The position numbers and the translations under genes were made by a program. A stretch of DNA of 64,000 bases, taken from Entoloma clypeatum (lineage: Eukaryota; Basidiomycota; Agaricomycetes; Agaricales; Entolomataceae). Shown piece by piece: positions 10,968 to 20,096 of this stretch. The notes beneath the pieces were generated by a model. That model made no database searches, had not been told where the DNA came from, and saw only the letters and a list, made by a program, of their open reading frames with translations. Location of the stretch: assembly GCA_963565915.1 (NCBI GenBank), contig OY751488.1, positions 868,001 through 932,000 on the forward strand, given 5' to 3'. Each line of letters opens with the position of its first letter. The stretch's first letter is position 1.

Positions 10968-11336
10968 ATGTCCAACATCACCGCCGCCTCCACCGATGCT
11001 TCCGATATCAACCCCACCATCACCACCCTCATTGGCGAAGCGCTCTCCATGCGCGACCAGATCCATGCGCTCGAAACCTCCGTTGCCGACATCCTTCACC
11101 AGCAGATGCATATCCGCCTTCATACCCTTTCCGATTTGCCAACCGCCCCCACCGCTGAGGAGAAACTCATCCTCAAAAACTATACCAACACCCTTGCTGT
11201 TGAGAACCGACGCCTTCGCCTCGCCGTTCGAGGTTTAGAGTTTGCCACGGCGGTAAACGATGAACTGATAAAGGATTGGGGTAACCGAGTTGACCCTGCC
11301 TGGGCCGATCCAAATGGCAACGATGGATGGGAGTAG
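10968..11336 (+). CDS. Gypsy ORF3, 122-residue accessory protein between pol and 3' LTR
   Basis: ATG at 10968 (MSNITAASTDASDINPT...) to TAG at 11334-11336, 115 bp after the pol stop. It is predicted alpha-helical with coiled-coil-like stretches (LIGEALSMRDQIHALETSVADIL; LAVENRRLRLAVRGLEFA) and has no signal peptide, membrane segment or zinc motif. Gypsy-3 has an intact copy (39198) with a few substitutions; Gypsy-2 has one broken by a 16-bp deletion. The 115-bp spacer is pyrimidine-rich (CTCCAACTCTTCTCGCCC, CGTTCTTCTTATACC) and ends CAAACATC before the ATG, resembling a fungal core promoter and leader. It sits where env lies in retroviruses but does not look like env. I do not recognise the family. 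Confidence 0.65.
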   Translation: MSNITAASTDASDINPTITTLIGEALSMRDQIHALETSVADILHQQMHIRLHTLSDLPTAPTAEEKLILKNYTNTLAVENRRLRLAVRGLEFATAVNDELIKDWGNRVDPAWADPNGNDGWE

Positions 11337-11373
11337 GTAGTCTGTGAGGACACAGACCTTGAGGAGGGGAACA

Positions 11374-11741
11374 TGTTACGGACTAACGACTACGGACATA
11401 TATGCTTACTTTTTCACTTTTACTCATCGGCCCCCGCTTACACATATCGTATTATACTTTATTTCCTTTAGTATACTTCGCTCCTGCGCTGACTCGCTTT
11501 CCGCAGCTGTCTGACTCATTCCGCAGTCGTCTTACTCAGACGCACTGCCTTCCGCAGTTATCTTACTCAGATACACTGCCTTGCGCAGCACTGACTCATA
11601 TGCTATCGCCTATAGTCAGTACCTATATAAACCCTTTGTACTATAGCTAGATTCCTTAGATTTAGCAATCACATTGCTCTTCGCCTTTCCATCTTCCTGC
11701 ATACTCTGCCCGAACCTTGGAACGGTTTGTTACGCATAACA
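11374..11741 (+). repeat. Gypsy-1 3' LTR
   Basis: 368 bp, TGTTACGG...CGCATAACA. It differs from the 5' LTR at a C/T in GCTCCTGCG and at the terminal TTACGCATAACA (5' LTR: TTATGCATAACA). Followed by GGTAG. Confidence 0.95.
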
Positions 11742-11952
11742 GGTAGGGGCACCAGTACCTAGAGGGGAGGTATGTGCTTCTCCCCATTCCTCAGTTTCTG
11801 ACCACTTTTTAGCTTATTTAATCAGAGTATACCTCAAGGGAATCATTGGTAATAAGTCTTGGTATATTATACTATGTATTAGAAGTAGTATACATGTATC
11901 TAACTCATAATATGTGTGTACAGGTAAGGGGAAGGGGGTGGTGTTGACGTTA
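11742..11952. other. Unassigned sequence between Gypsy-1 and the TA-flanked MITE
   Basis: Continuation of the sequence left of Gypsy-1 (from 4875-5174). No gene seen. Confidence 0.6.
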
Positions 11953-12310
11953 CTGTACTATTACGACCGGGTGTTCATTGGGCGTGACATGTGACACCAA
12001 GTGTCTGTTATTCCGAGGGTTCAAAACCCATGGTGACCTGTGACAAAGTGTTCATTAGTGTGCATCTGTGACAGAGTATGCCACCTATAGTCAATATTTG
12101 GGCAGAGTATGGCTCATTTGATGATTTTAACTCTAAATTACAGTTATTTTGACATGCAACCCTGAAGGGGAAGAAAAATTGACTATTTCATGACTTGTGA
12201 CCATTTCTGGAAGTGTTCATCAACCTAGTGTGACCATTACATTGAGCCGAAAGTGTCCAGTTCATCAGGGTATGTGACACGTGACTGAACACCCGGTTGT
12301 AATAGTACAG
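11953..12310. mobile_element. Tc1/mariner-type MITE
   Basis: Terminal inverted repeats of about 25 bp at 11953-11977 and 12286-12310 (both begin CTGTACTATTAC when read inward; one mismatch, G/A) are flanked by TA on both sides (11951-11952, 12311-12312). Subterminal GTGACA/GTGACC motifs recur. The 358-bp interior has no coding capacity, so it would depend on a transposase elsewhere. Its ends do not match the Tc1 element at 20097. Confidence 0.75.
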
Positions 12311-12312
12311 TA

Positions 12313-12798
12313 TGTGTATGTAGGGTAATATAGGAGACTATGTATACCACCTACAGTGTACACATACTCACAGGTGGGAGGGGAGAAGACCTTGGAGGCA
12401 TAGGAGGCATGGAGAAGGTGGAGGAGAGGTGATGTGATGAGGGACAGAGGGTTCTGATGCGAGGGAGGGGCGTGGGAATGTGCCAAAGAGGGAAACGAGA
12501 GGTGTTTGATGATGGATAAGGGTCCACAAGACACATTGATGGCAGGAAAGGGTTCGGGAGGCGCTTTGATGGCGCGGGAGGACATAGCTGAACACCGTTG
12601 ATGGCAGGAAAGGGTCTTGGAGATGCTTTTGGGAGGGTCGTTGATGGAGAGGAGCAACATTGATGGGAGGTTGCCAAACAAAGGTGATGACAAACAAACA
12701 CCGGTGGTGAGGGACTTAGAGAATTATGGCTGGAGGCTCAGAATTAAGCAACCATTTAACGCTGGTGTCGGGCATTTAGTGCTTTCAAGGCAGTTTTG
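12313..12798. other. Unassigned G-rich sequence with an imperfect tandem repeat
   Basis: No gene recognised. A unit beginning TTGATGGCAGGAAAGGGT occurs near 12537 and again about 63 bp later, with degraded third traces (GTCGTTGATGG). The long minus-strand open frames here come from purine bias and look non-coding. Confidence 0.5.
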
Positions 12799-12803
12799 CC
12801 TTG

Positions 12804-13113
12804 TGTTGAAGTTCCACCTGGGCGCTAGCCACAGATGTACTGAGCAACACAGCTACAGTGGAAGTACTCTACTCTACCGTTCTAGTCACTTACTTGGTTG
12901 GGAAGGGTGAGGCTGGTGAGAGCGGTTGAGGCTGGTAAGAGCGATGGAGCTGGTTAAGAGTCAAGAGACAACTTGTTGATATTGACAGTTTCCTGGTCTT
13001 ATATACCGTACTACTGTTTGTACCAACCAAACAAGTATGTAAGAAAGATATGTAATGGTCACGTGATGTGATCTAATCTAAATCTAATCTACGTGATGGG
13101 AAAAGTTTCAACA
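12804..13113 (-). repeat. Solo Copia-A LTR
   Basis: A 310-bp LTR in minus orientation (TGTTGAAGTTCC...GTTTCAACA) flanked by a perfect 5-bp duplication CCTTG (12799-12803 and 13114-13118). No internal sequence remains, as expected after LTR-LTR recombination. Confidence 0.92.
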
Positions 13114-13177
13114 CCTTGTTGAGGCACCGGATCAACAAGGCATATTTGGCTTAAGTTGTGGGAAGATCAGGTGTGCA

Positions 13178-14702
13178 TAAGGTATGACACGGGTACACCT
13201 CAGGTTTTTTTTCCTGAACCCGTACCCGTACCCGCAAACACCGTACCCATAAGGGTAGGGGTGCGGGTACACCCATAGAAATGGCGGGTACACCGCGAAA
13301 ACCACGGGTATGCATATGCACCTGTGGGTTTCGCATTCATTTGGCACAGGAGACAGCTACTAGGTAAAAAAAATGGCACTACGAAATATAAGTCCTTATC
13401 TGCTCTTCGCACGGCACTTCTCGTAAGCCGACTTTGAGGTGGGGGTGTCCTGTTGTGAGGAGATCGATAAGCTCGGGGTCGGAGACGATGTGCGCGGGGC
13501 GATTGCTTTCGGCCACCCATTTGGCAATGTGGGCACTGATGGGCGGAGTGAGTTCGGAGGAATGTATCAAAAGCAAACATAATTACCGGAACTCGGGGGT
13601 TGAGTGAGCACGGTGGGAGTAGGTGGCTGGCTGTTTTCCTTGGCGGGTGAAGGTATTGAAGATGTTGCCGCTCCGGTCGACACTCGACTCCCCCTTCATG
13701 GCTGTCTTAACAGCATCCTCGCCGAAGCAGCGCACGGCATGGTTCCGGAGGTTAGCAGTTGACGACTTGTCGGCTTTGTCTTGATAACGTCGAATACCTT
13801 TTGCTGATGTCTTGCATTTCTTGGCGGAACACGCGAAGAAGTGGGCGACGCGACCATCGTGTACCTCGATGGTGACTTCAGGTTTGAAGAAGGAATATAC
13901 AGCAGACCTCCAGGTTTTCTTCGCCGCAGCTGAGGGATGAATGAGTAAGATATCAACTGGAAGAAAAGAAAAGAATTCGTGCTCACCAAGTTCTTTCTCA
14001 AGCTCGTCGGTCTCCTCACCCGAATCGATGTCGATAACATCTGGCCCATCATCCACGCTGTCTTCATCTCCACCGGCTGTGGGGTCGCTGCCTTCATCGC
14101 TCATGACTGGGGAAGAGACATTCGAAAGCGCATGCTTCGCCCGCTTGAGGGGACGAGCGATTGAACTGGCACCTTTCTTGATACGTTTGACGCCGCGCCC
14201 GACCGCTTTGGCACTGGATCTGACAGCCTTAGATAGAGAGGATGTCGAGACCGCAGACTGGAGGGATGAGCGTGAAGATTTGGCCGAAGACTGTGTTTTC
14301 CAAGACTGGGGCATCAGGAAGGTGAAAAAAAGCGAAGGGAATCGACACACTTTTAAATAGTGAAGCCAGATCAGCTTCAACAAGATCGGATGACCCCATG
14401 AGGGCCGATGGGGGCCGTAGAGCTAGAAGCTGTGACTTGCTCGGATGCCAGCACGATTGGTGGCAATTTTCTCACGGCCCTGATAAGCAACAATTCGACG
14501 GTCGATTGTAAATTCAAATAGAATATATTTCAATTAATGCTCAGTTATGATATGTAACCATTAGATAGTATGTACAACACCCATATACCCGTGAGTAAGG
14601 GTACGGTGTTGCGCGGGTAGGACAAACTCGAACCCGTACCCGTACCCGAACACACCCGTGACCAAATTGTCACGGTGTTACCCGTACCCGTGTCATACCT
14701 TA
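13178..14702 (-). mobile_element. hAT-family DNA transposon, internally deleted
   Basis: A 19-bp perfect terminal inverted repeat (TAAGGTATGACACGGGTAC) at both ends, flanked by the 8-bp duplication GGTGTGCA (13170-13177 and 14703-14710). Both subterminal zones are dense in ACCCGTACCC repeats. The 8-bp duplication and a BED-finger transposase fragment inside identify hAT. At 1525 bp it is too short to carry a full transposase. Confidence 0.9.
13379..14314 (-). pseudogene. hAT transposase, N-terminal fragment with BED zinc finger
   Basis: From ATG 14314 (MPQSWKTQSSAKSS...) a basic, serine-rich region and an acidic stretch (DDGPDVIDIDSGEETDELEKEL) lead to a BED-type finger (FFACSAKKC ... NLRNHAVRCFG). 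Two introns are visible. The first, 13930-13986 (57 bp, GTGAGC...CTCAG), is in-frame and removes residues that fit the family poorly. The second, 13536-13586 (51 bp, GTAATT...CAG), joins EFR to AHIAKWVAESNRPAHIVSDPEL, a typical hAT start of the catalytic region. The frame ends at TAG 13379-13381, so the RNase H-like core and dimerisation domain are missing. Confidence 0.75.
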
Positions 14703-14984
14703 GGTGTGCACAGGTTGGTCTTTGTTGCACTTTCGTCATGATCTTCGGAGACTGCCGACTGAGCCTGAATGTGGCTGTGGGAATGAGAAAAACAGACAGA
14801 CCCACAAAAAGTCATCCCTGCGGGAGTGATCCCTTGGGATAGCAGTATGTCAGCAGTCGGCTCATCATAGCATAGCCACTGTTCCATCATAGGGAGCATG
14901 AGACGTAACCCATATATTATACCTATAACCTGGCATGTGACAGTCTCACTGTTACGTTGCATCCAAAAATAGGTAGTGGGGATC

Positions 14985-15180
14985 TGCCATCACAGAGTGT
15001 TAGGGTAGCGGTTAAGCCCTCTGATGAGCCCCTTCGCAAGGGTGAAACACCAAAGACCCCGCTCTGTGGCTTTCTCACAGCTTGTGCCTTGCGAGGGTTC
15101 AATCCTCTACCAATGCCAAGTAGGGTCAGGTCTGTTTTTTTTGCCCAGTGGGGTCAGGTCTTTTGTTTCCACTGGGGTCC
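14985..15180 (+). repeat. Possible tRNA-derived (SINE-like) sequence
   Basis: TAGGGTAGCGGTTAAGCC (about 15000-15020) resembles a Pol III A box of a Ser/Leu tRNA, and GGGTTCAATCC (about 15095-15106) is a good B box. A D-stem-like AGGG/CCCT pairing and a small hairpin lie between. No complete cloverleaf can be drawn, so this is not a functional tRNA. A T8 run follows near 15130. It could be a SINE head or a decayed tRNA. The flank 14703-14984 shows nothing else. Confidence 0.35.
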
Positions 15181-15197
15181 TATATTAGTCAGAGTCA

Positions 15198-16755
15198 TGT
15201 CATCACATTTTCATCATGCGTTGACTTGGCGACAATCTTATGGTATCAACCCTACCACTCATAAATCTATGTCTCACAACCATAATCCTGGTGGAATGAA
15301 TCAGCATGGAGTAATGAACCTTTTGACAGCTGGGGCTGATGATGAAGTTCTGGCTGGTGCTCTTTCCCAGTATCACAAAGAGCAACTGAATGACAAGAAG
15401 ATGTCGGCTCATTTGCTTAGTGATCATGGGATAAAAATGAGGTAAGAGCCTACCTGTTCACTGTCCAGTCTCGGCCTAACTGCATTGTCTGAACCATGGC
15501 AGTGAATCATCAGTGAAGCGATGGCGCACTACACTTGGTCTTGCTGGCAGCCGTACCACCCCGCAATATGCCTCGACAGGAGGCAGAACAGCTCGTCCTC
15601 AATCAAATGGACAAAGATCCTGGCCAGCGGCTAGGTGTTTGAACAATTCAGGTGAAGATAGCCTTCAATGCCCAGCAGAACTTAACAAGGGATTTCATAT
15701 GGAAGGTCATGCACGTCCACGACGATGACGGTGTCAAGTTTTGCGATCCTAGCTCAAAAAGAATTTTCCAAGTCAAGAAGGTTCTGATTGGCATCCATGA
15801 GCGATGGGCTGGCGATGGCCACGATAAGCTCTACAAGATTGGCTTTCCTGTTTGGGCTGTTGTGGATGATGCGACCGCAAAATGGCTTGGTGCTTGGATT
15901 GTCTCCAGCAATAGGATGGGGCACATCATTGGATTTCTGTATCTCTGCGTGGTTGAGTTCTTTGGGGGTGAGGTTGTTCTTTTCCTGTTGATGATAGATC
16001 ATGATGGGTGCTACTGTATTGCAGGAATTCCATTACAGTTCACAACCAACTGTGGCTCAGAGATGACACAACTTTACGGGCTGGCAAACACGTTAAGGTT
16101 TCTCATTGTTATGTATGTATTTATATATTGTAGAGGCTGATTCTGCTTATAAGAGAGATCACCCACCCCGAGGTCGATATTCAAGAGCTCCCTGCACATG
16201 TATACCTGCGTAGTGTGCACAACATTGCCATCAAGCACTCCTGGTTGCGACTTCAATTGAATTGGGGCGACAACACTGTCATAGTCTTCAAAAAAGGCAA
16301 AGATGAAGGCATATACAACCCAGATGATCCTCAGCAATAGTGAGTCCTCATACCATGACTGACAAACACTTACTCCAATACTAACTCTCAAATCAGTGAA
16401 CTCGTTCAATGGTTATGGCCCAAACTCCTATGAAAGTCGTTGAAGGAGTTTATGGACTTCAGAAATGGGATGAGGATGCAAAATGACAATACGAAAGAAG
16501 GCCCCTCTAACATGTCTCGAAACGAGGCTTTTGGCTTGCCTGAGAGTTGGGGTGGTCGCGACTGCCTTCTCAAAGTTGACATGGCGATTATTCGTGAGTT
16601 GAAGAAGGCAATGGGTGGGGATGAGATCCTTGAGTTTGTATCTGCGGAGTTTTCTCATCATGTCCAAGCTGTGTATGATATGTTGGGGGTAATGGATCTC
16701 AACATTGAAAATGTGTGGCAAGTATTTAGTGACCTGTATCTCCTGGTCTTTTGAT
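15198..16755 (+). pseudogene. Integrase-core-domain protein (agaricomycete family), broken
   Basis: ATG 15198 starts MSSHFHHALTW...; an intron GTAAGA...GGCAG (about 15442-15502) joins to SVKRWRTTLGLAGSRTT. The next part reads MPRQEAEQLVLNQMDKDP in a shifted frame and meets TGA at 15650-15652. It continues as VKIAFNAQQNLTRDFIWKVMHVHDDD, IGIHERWAGDGHDKLYKIGFPVWAVVDDATAKWLG (a DDE/integrase-like core with DD), an intron, GIPLQFTTNCGSEMTQLYGL, a third intron and EVDIQELPAHVYLRSVHNIAI. After an intron GTGAGT...ATCAG comes ELVQWLWPKL, then another TGA. It ends near 16755 after NVWQVFSDL. I recognise this as the integrase-core family common in Agaricomycetes, of unproven function. Frameshift plus stops make it a pseudogene. 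Confidence 0.65.
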
Positions 16756-16763
16756 CCTATGTC

Positions 16764-18385
16764 CTCTCACCCTTCTTTTTCCAGACCCATTCCTTGCCAT
16801 CTGACCCAAACCTGTTGATTTTGGTCTCATCTGACCCTCTTCCAGTCCTCCACTGTCCATTCCCTGTGCTTCATAGCAAATGCCAACCACCTCTTCTAGA
16901 CTGGCCGCAGTCCGGTTCCGAACCCCGCAAACCCGGTTCGAACCCCGAACCGAACCCAGGGTACGGGTTCATGTTCACCCTCGCCGTTGAACCGAACCTC
17001 CTTGGAGGTTCATGTTCGCTGGCTAACCGAACACGAACCTGAGGTTCGAACCTTCCGAACCTGGTCTGGGGGCAGGGGAGGCAACGGCCCCAAATGTCGA
17101 TTCAAGAAACCCAATCTCACTTGCCATGTGTTAATCACATGATTGCATAACATTGCTTGTTGATCATGATCAACAAGCCATCTCCAACTCATCCCTGCCT
17201 CCGTCTCCCAGCCACCATATCCTTCCCAGGAGGTCAAGAAAGAGACCCCTCTGCTTCTAGCCCATTCCGGAGCGACATGACGAACATCTGGAGGAAAATT
17301 CGAACGTCCACGAAAATTTGGCGCTGAAAAGCAAAAACACGAATGACTCGATTATGGACGCGATGTATGCTCTACAAGAGGCCTCTAAAGGCACGAGACA
17401 TGATGCCTATGAAGTAGAAGGACTCACGATAGCATCATGAGGCCGTTTTTGAGCAGTATAGGGCTTGAGGGGGAAGGACAACTTTGGACAGCCAGAACAT
17501 GGCCAAAACCTCGCCGATTCGTCCCAAGTCTTTTTCAATCCCTGTTATACCTCTAATCAAACCCTCCAACACCTAGAGTACCTACCCCTGCACCGCCGTT
17601 CCGACAAAAATAATTTTTTTGCCCACATCGCCGAATTTGGTCAATTTCGACTATAACTTTTGAACGCCGTTGCCTGGAACCATAAACCTATATATCTACA
17701 GGAAGCTCTCGACGAGCTCTTTCGGTTGGACCTAACGCCCACGAAATTTGTCGAGTGTACGCCCAGAAAATTGCGAAACATCGGCCAGCAGGGCAACACA
17801 CCATTTCCCCACGAGCACAGCCACCATTTGAAACTTCGACCAACAGCCACCACCTCTACGAGAGAAAGTCCGCACAAGGCAAATGTGGGGGCCCGCACCC
17901 AGCGTGGTGGAGGGGGGAATACATAACAAGGTATATTACGATATTTTGAATGCACTGGCACAAAATGCTTTTTTTCGTGCCGAACCTATGTTCAAACCCG
18001 AACCTGAACCTCACGAACCCGAACCTTGTGTTCAGGTTTGTGTTCGACCCCCACCCGCACTGAACCTTGAGGTTCATGTTCAGGTTCAGGCCGAATGAGG
18101 TCGAACCGAACCAGTCTAGCCTCTTCCGATGTATGGCCTTTAAGAAAGGTCTTTTCTTCTTTGTTACAGCCTTGAATTCATGTTTTCTGAGAACCCTTCT
18201 CAAGGCTTCTGGGGAGACAGGATTGGAGATGACAGTGTTGATGTGTTTGGTAGCCTGCACAGCATTGGAGACTCTCCCTGAGGTGATTTGTGAAAGTATG
18301 TTTCATGTGTTGGTGGGAGAAAGCTTGGATGGATGACCACCAGAAGAGAGATTGCGATGAGGAAGAAGATTCTGAAGCACTCTGC
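16764..18385 (-). pseudogene. Tc1/mariner transposase relic, split by an insertion
   Basis: 16764-16896 and 18119-18385 read together on the minus strand match the Tc1 transposase at 20459: the right piece covers CFRIFFLIAIS-equivalent DNA through the KAVTKKKRPFLKAIH region, the left piece resumes at LAFAMKHREWTVEDW and IWSDETKINRFG-equivalent sequence. The break falls inside the Gln-Lys-Arg segment (GAAGAGG), where a hAT-like element (16897-18118) is inserted. Both outer ends are truncated, with no terminal repeats kept. It is older and more diverged than the Tc1 copy at 20097. Confidence 0.7.
16897..18118. mobile_element. Non-autonomous hAT-like element
   Basis: Starts TAGACTGG and ends CCAGTCTA, flanked by ACCTCTTC (16889-16896) and GCCTCTTC (18119-18126), a 7/8 match to an 8-bp target duplication. 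Both subterminal zones are full of GGTTCGAACC-like repeats, as in the hAT element at 13178 but with a different motif. No transposase is recognisable in the 1.2-kb interior. It interrupts the Tc1 relic at a defined codon, which supports the boundaries. Confidence 0.75.
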
Positions 18386-18559
18386 GGAACACAATGTTCG
18401 AGGTTCAGGTTCAATGATTCAGTGTTTGCAAAGGGATTCCCGGAGTGCAATGTTTTTGGACGGTGTCGGACTCATTATCATGATTGCATGACCACGACCA
18501 TTGATGAGTGCCACATCAATGCCAGCGAGTCCCATTGAATCAATGAGCATCGTGCGGTG
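18386..18559. other. Unassigned sequence before solo LTR
   Basis: Nothing recognised; ends with CGGTG, the target site of the following solo LTR. Confidence 0.5.
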
Positions 18560-18870
18560 TGTTGAAGTTCCACCTGGGCGCTAGCCACAGGTGTACTGAG
18601 CAACACAGCTACAGTGTGGAAGTACTCTACTTAACCGTTCTAGCCACTTACATGGTTTGGGAGGGTGAGGCTGGTGAGAATGGTTGAGGCTGATGAGAGC
18701 GATGGAGCTGGTTAAGAGTCAAGAGACAACTTGTTGATATTGACAGTTTCCTGGTCTTATATACCATACTACTGTTTGTACCAACCAAATAAGTATGTAA
18801 TCAGAGATGTGTAAATGGTCACGTGATGTAATCTAATCTAATCTAATCTATGTGATGGAAAAGTTTCAAA
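18560..18870 (-). repeat. Solo Copia-A LTR
   Basis: Minus orientation, TGTTGAAGTTCC... to GTTTCAAA, with flanking CGGTG at 18555-18559 and 18871-18875. The last bases (TTCAAA where TTCAACA is expected) have lost the terminal C. Confidence 0.9.
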
Positions 18871-20036
18871 CGGTGTTTATCCATGCACTCGGATTTGTCT
18901 GAATCGACAGCGAGGGGTGACGAGCAGGAGTATGGGCCATGGGGCATTTATTGAACACCCCAAGGTGCATGTATATGCCGTGGACGATACTATAATATTG
19001 TCAAGTATTGTTGACACATTCCTGGCATCATCTAGGCATGTCCGACACCATGTGGACATCAGCACATATGTATGCAGCAGGGAATGTGTACGGAGGAGGG
19101 GGAGCTTCGTACATATGGGATCAGAAAGGCATGTAGAGTCATCACAGACCATGAACCTCGCCAGCCCCAGTAATCTTCCACTTCAACATGCCCCTCTTGG
19201 TCTGACCCCGACACTTCTTTGCCTTCCTCCTGCACTCTGTCTCCCTCGCTATATGCTCCCCTGTCTGCCTCGGGAGACCCACCCTTCGATCCCATCATGA
19301 GATCCAGCTCGCAAGCCCCTTACCTGTGTCATCGCCAATGGCTGTAGCAGTGGGCATGGTAGCACTCTGTCAGCCGAAATGTGGAGGGGAAGGAGGGTGT
19401 ACAGAGGTGGGAGAAAGGATCTGACACATATTCAATGAGGGAAGCCGTCCCCCATTATGCTCCAATGTCCTCCTCGTCCCCATCTTGTGCCGCATTGGTG
19501 TGCACCCCGGATTTCCATGTGGCGCCCTTGCTTCCACCGACCTCCATCTCCTGTGCCCGTCGGCTCTCTTCGCCATTGCCACCACACATTCATGACGGTG
19601 ACTATGCGTGGATATTCCCGTTTCTGGGTGGCTGACATGGCTGCATGGGTGTTCCAGCGGTTGTCGGGTGTGGAGTGGCCAAGGTGGACATTGTTGGGTG
19701 CGAGTGCGTTTCTGCCATCCCATTATCTCCCTCTCTCTCTCGCGTTGTAGCACACCTTGCAAACCTCTATTTCCTTTTCAAGTAACAAGAATACAAAGTA
19801 CATTCACGCTGCAGGCAAGCCACAAATAAACACTAATATAAAAAGTACAGGAGGTAAATGAAGGCAGCATTGTATCAATTTCTATGGACGACTCAGTGTG
19901 CTGTTTAGCATGCGACCAGCTGTGCTCGTCCCGTGTATCCTGATATACGGGAGACCCGTTGCAGGCAGATTTGTGAGATTTCAGTGGAGCAAACTGCATT
20001 GGCACATGTCGTAATTCTCAATCACCTTCAGGAACA
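18871..20036. other. Unassigned 1.2 kb upstream of the alpha-kinase gene
   Basis: No gene, repeat or RNA recognised. The part closest to 20037 may hold the promoter of the alpha-kinase gene; no TATA box stands out. Short open frames on both strands look random. Confidence 0.5.
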
Positions 20037-20096
20037 ATGCACAACTGCCCACAGTGCAAAAATGATTTCCCTCGCCTTGATGAAATTACTGATGTA

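Larger units (their letters stand above)
5175..11741 (+). mobile_element. Gypsy-1, complete Ty3/gypsy chromovirus (Tf1-like)
   Basis: A 6.57-kb element with LTRs at 5175-5542 and 11374-11741, flanked by the 5-bp duplication GGTAG (5170-5174 and 11742-11746). The LTRs differ at about two positions in 368, so the insertion is recent. Order: self-primer PBS, gag leader, gag with two CCHC knuckles, pol (protease, RT, RNase H, integrase, chromodomain), ORF3, polypurine tract GAGGAGGGGA (11361-11370). The integrase-last order plus a C-terminal chromodomain identifies a chromovirus. The only clear lesion is a one-base deletion in the integrase region. Confidence 0.95.

Noticed and set aside
12265..12701. 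Three overlapping minus-strand open frames of 109-142 codons
   Set aside because: Low-complexity Pro/Ser/His-rich frames opposite a purine-rich tandem repeat, open in all three minus frames; no conserved motif.
15000..15110. Functional Leu/Ser tRNA gene
   Set aside because: A and B boxes are present but the acceptor and anticodon stems do not form, and the loop lacks the expected U33.
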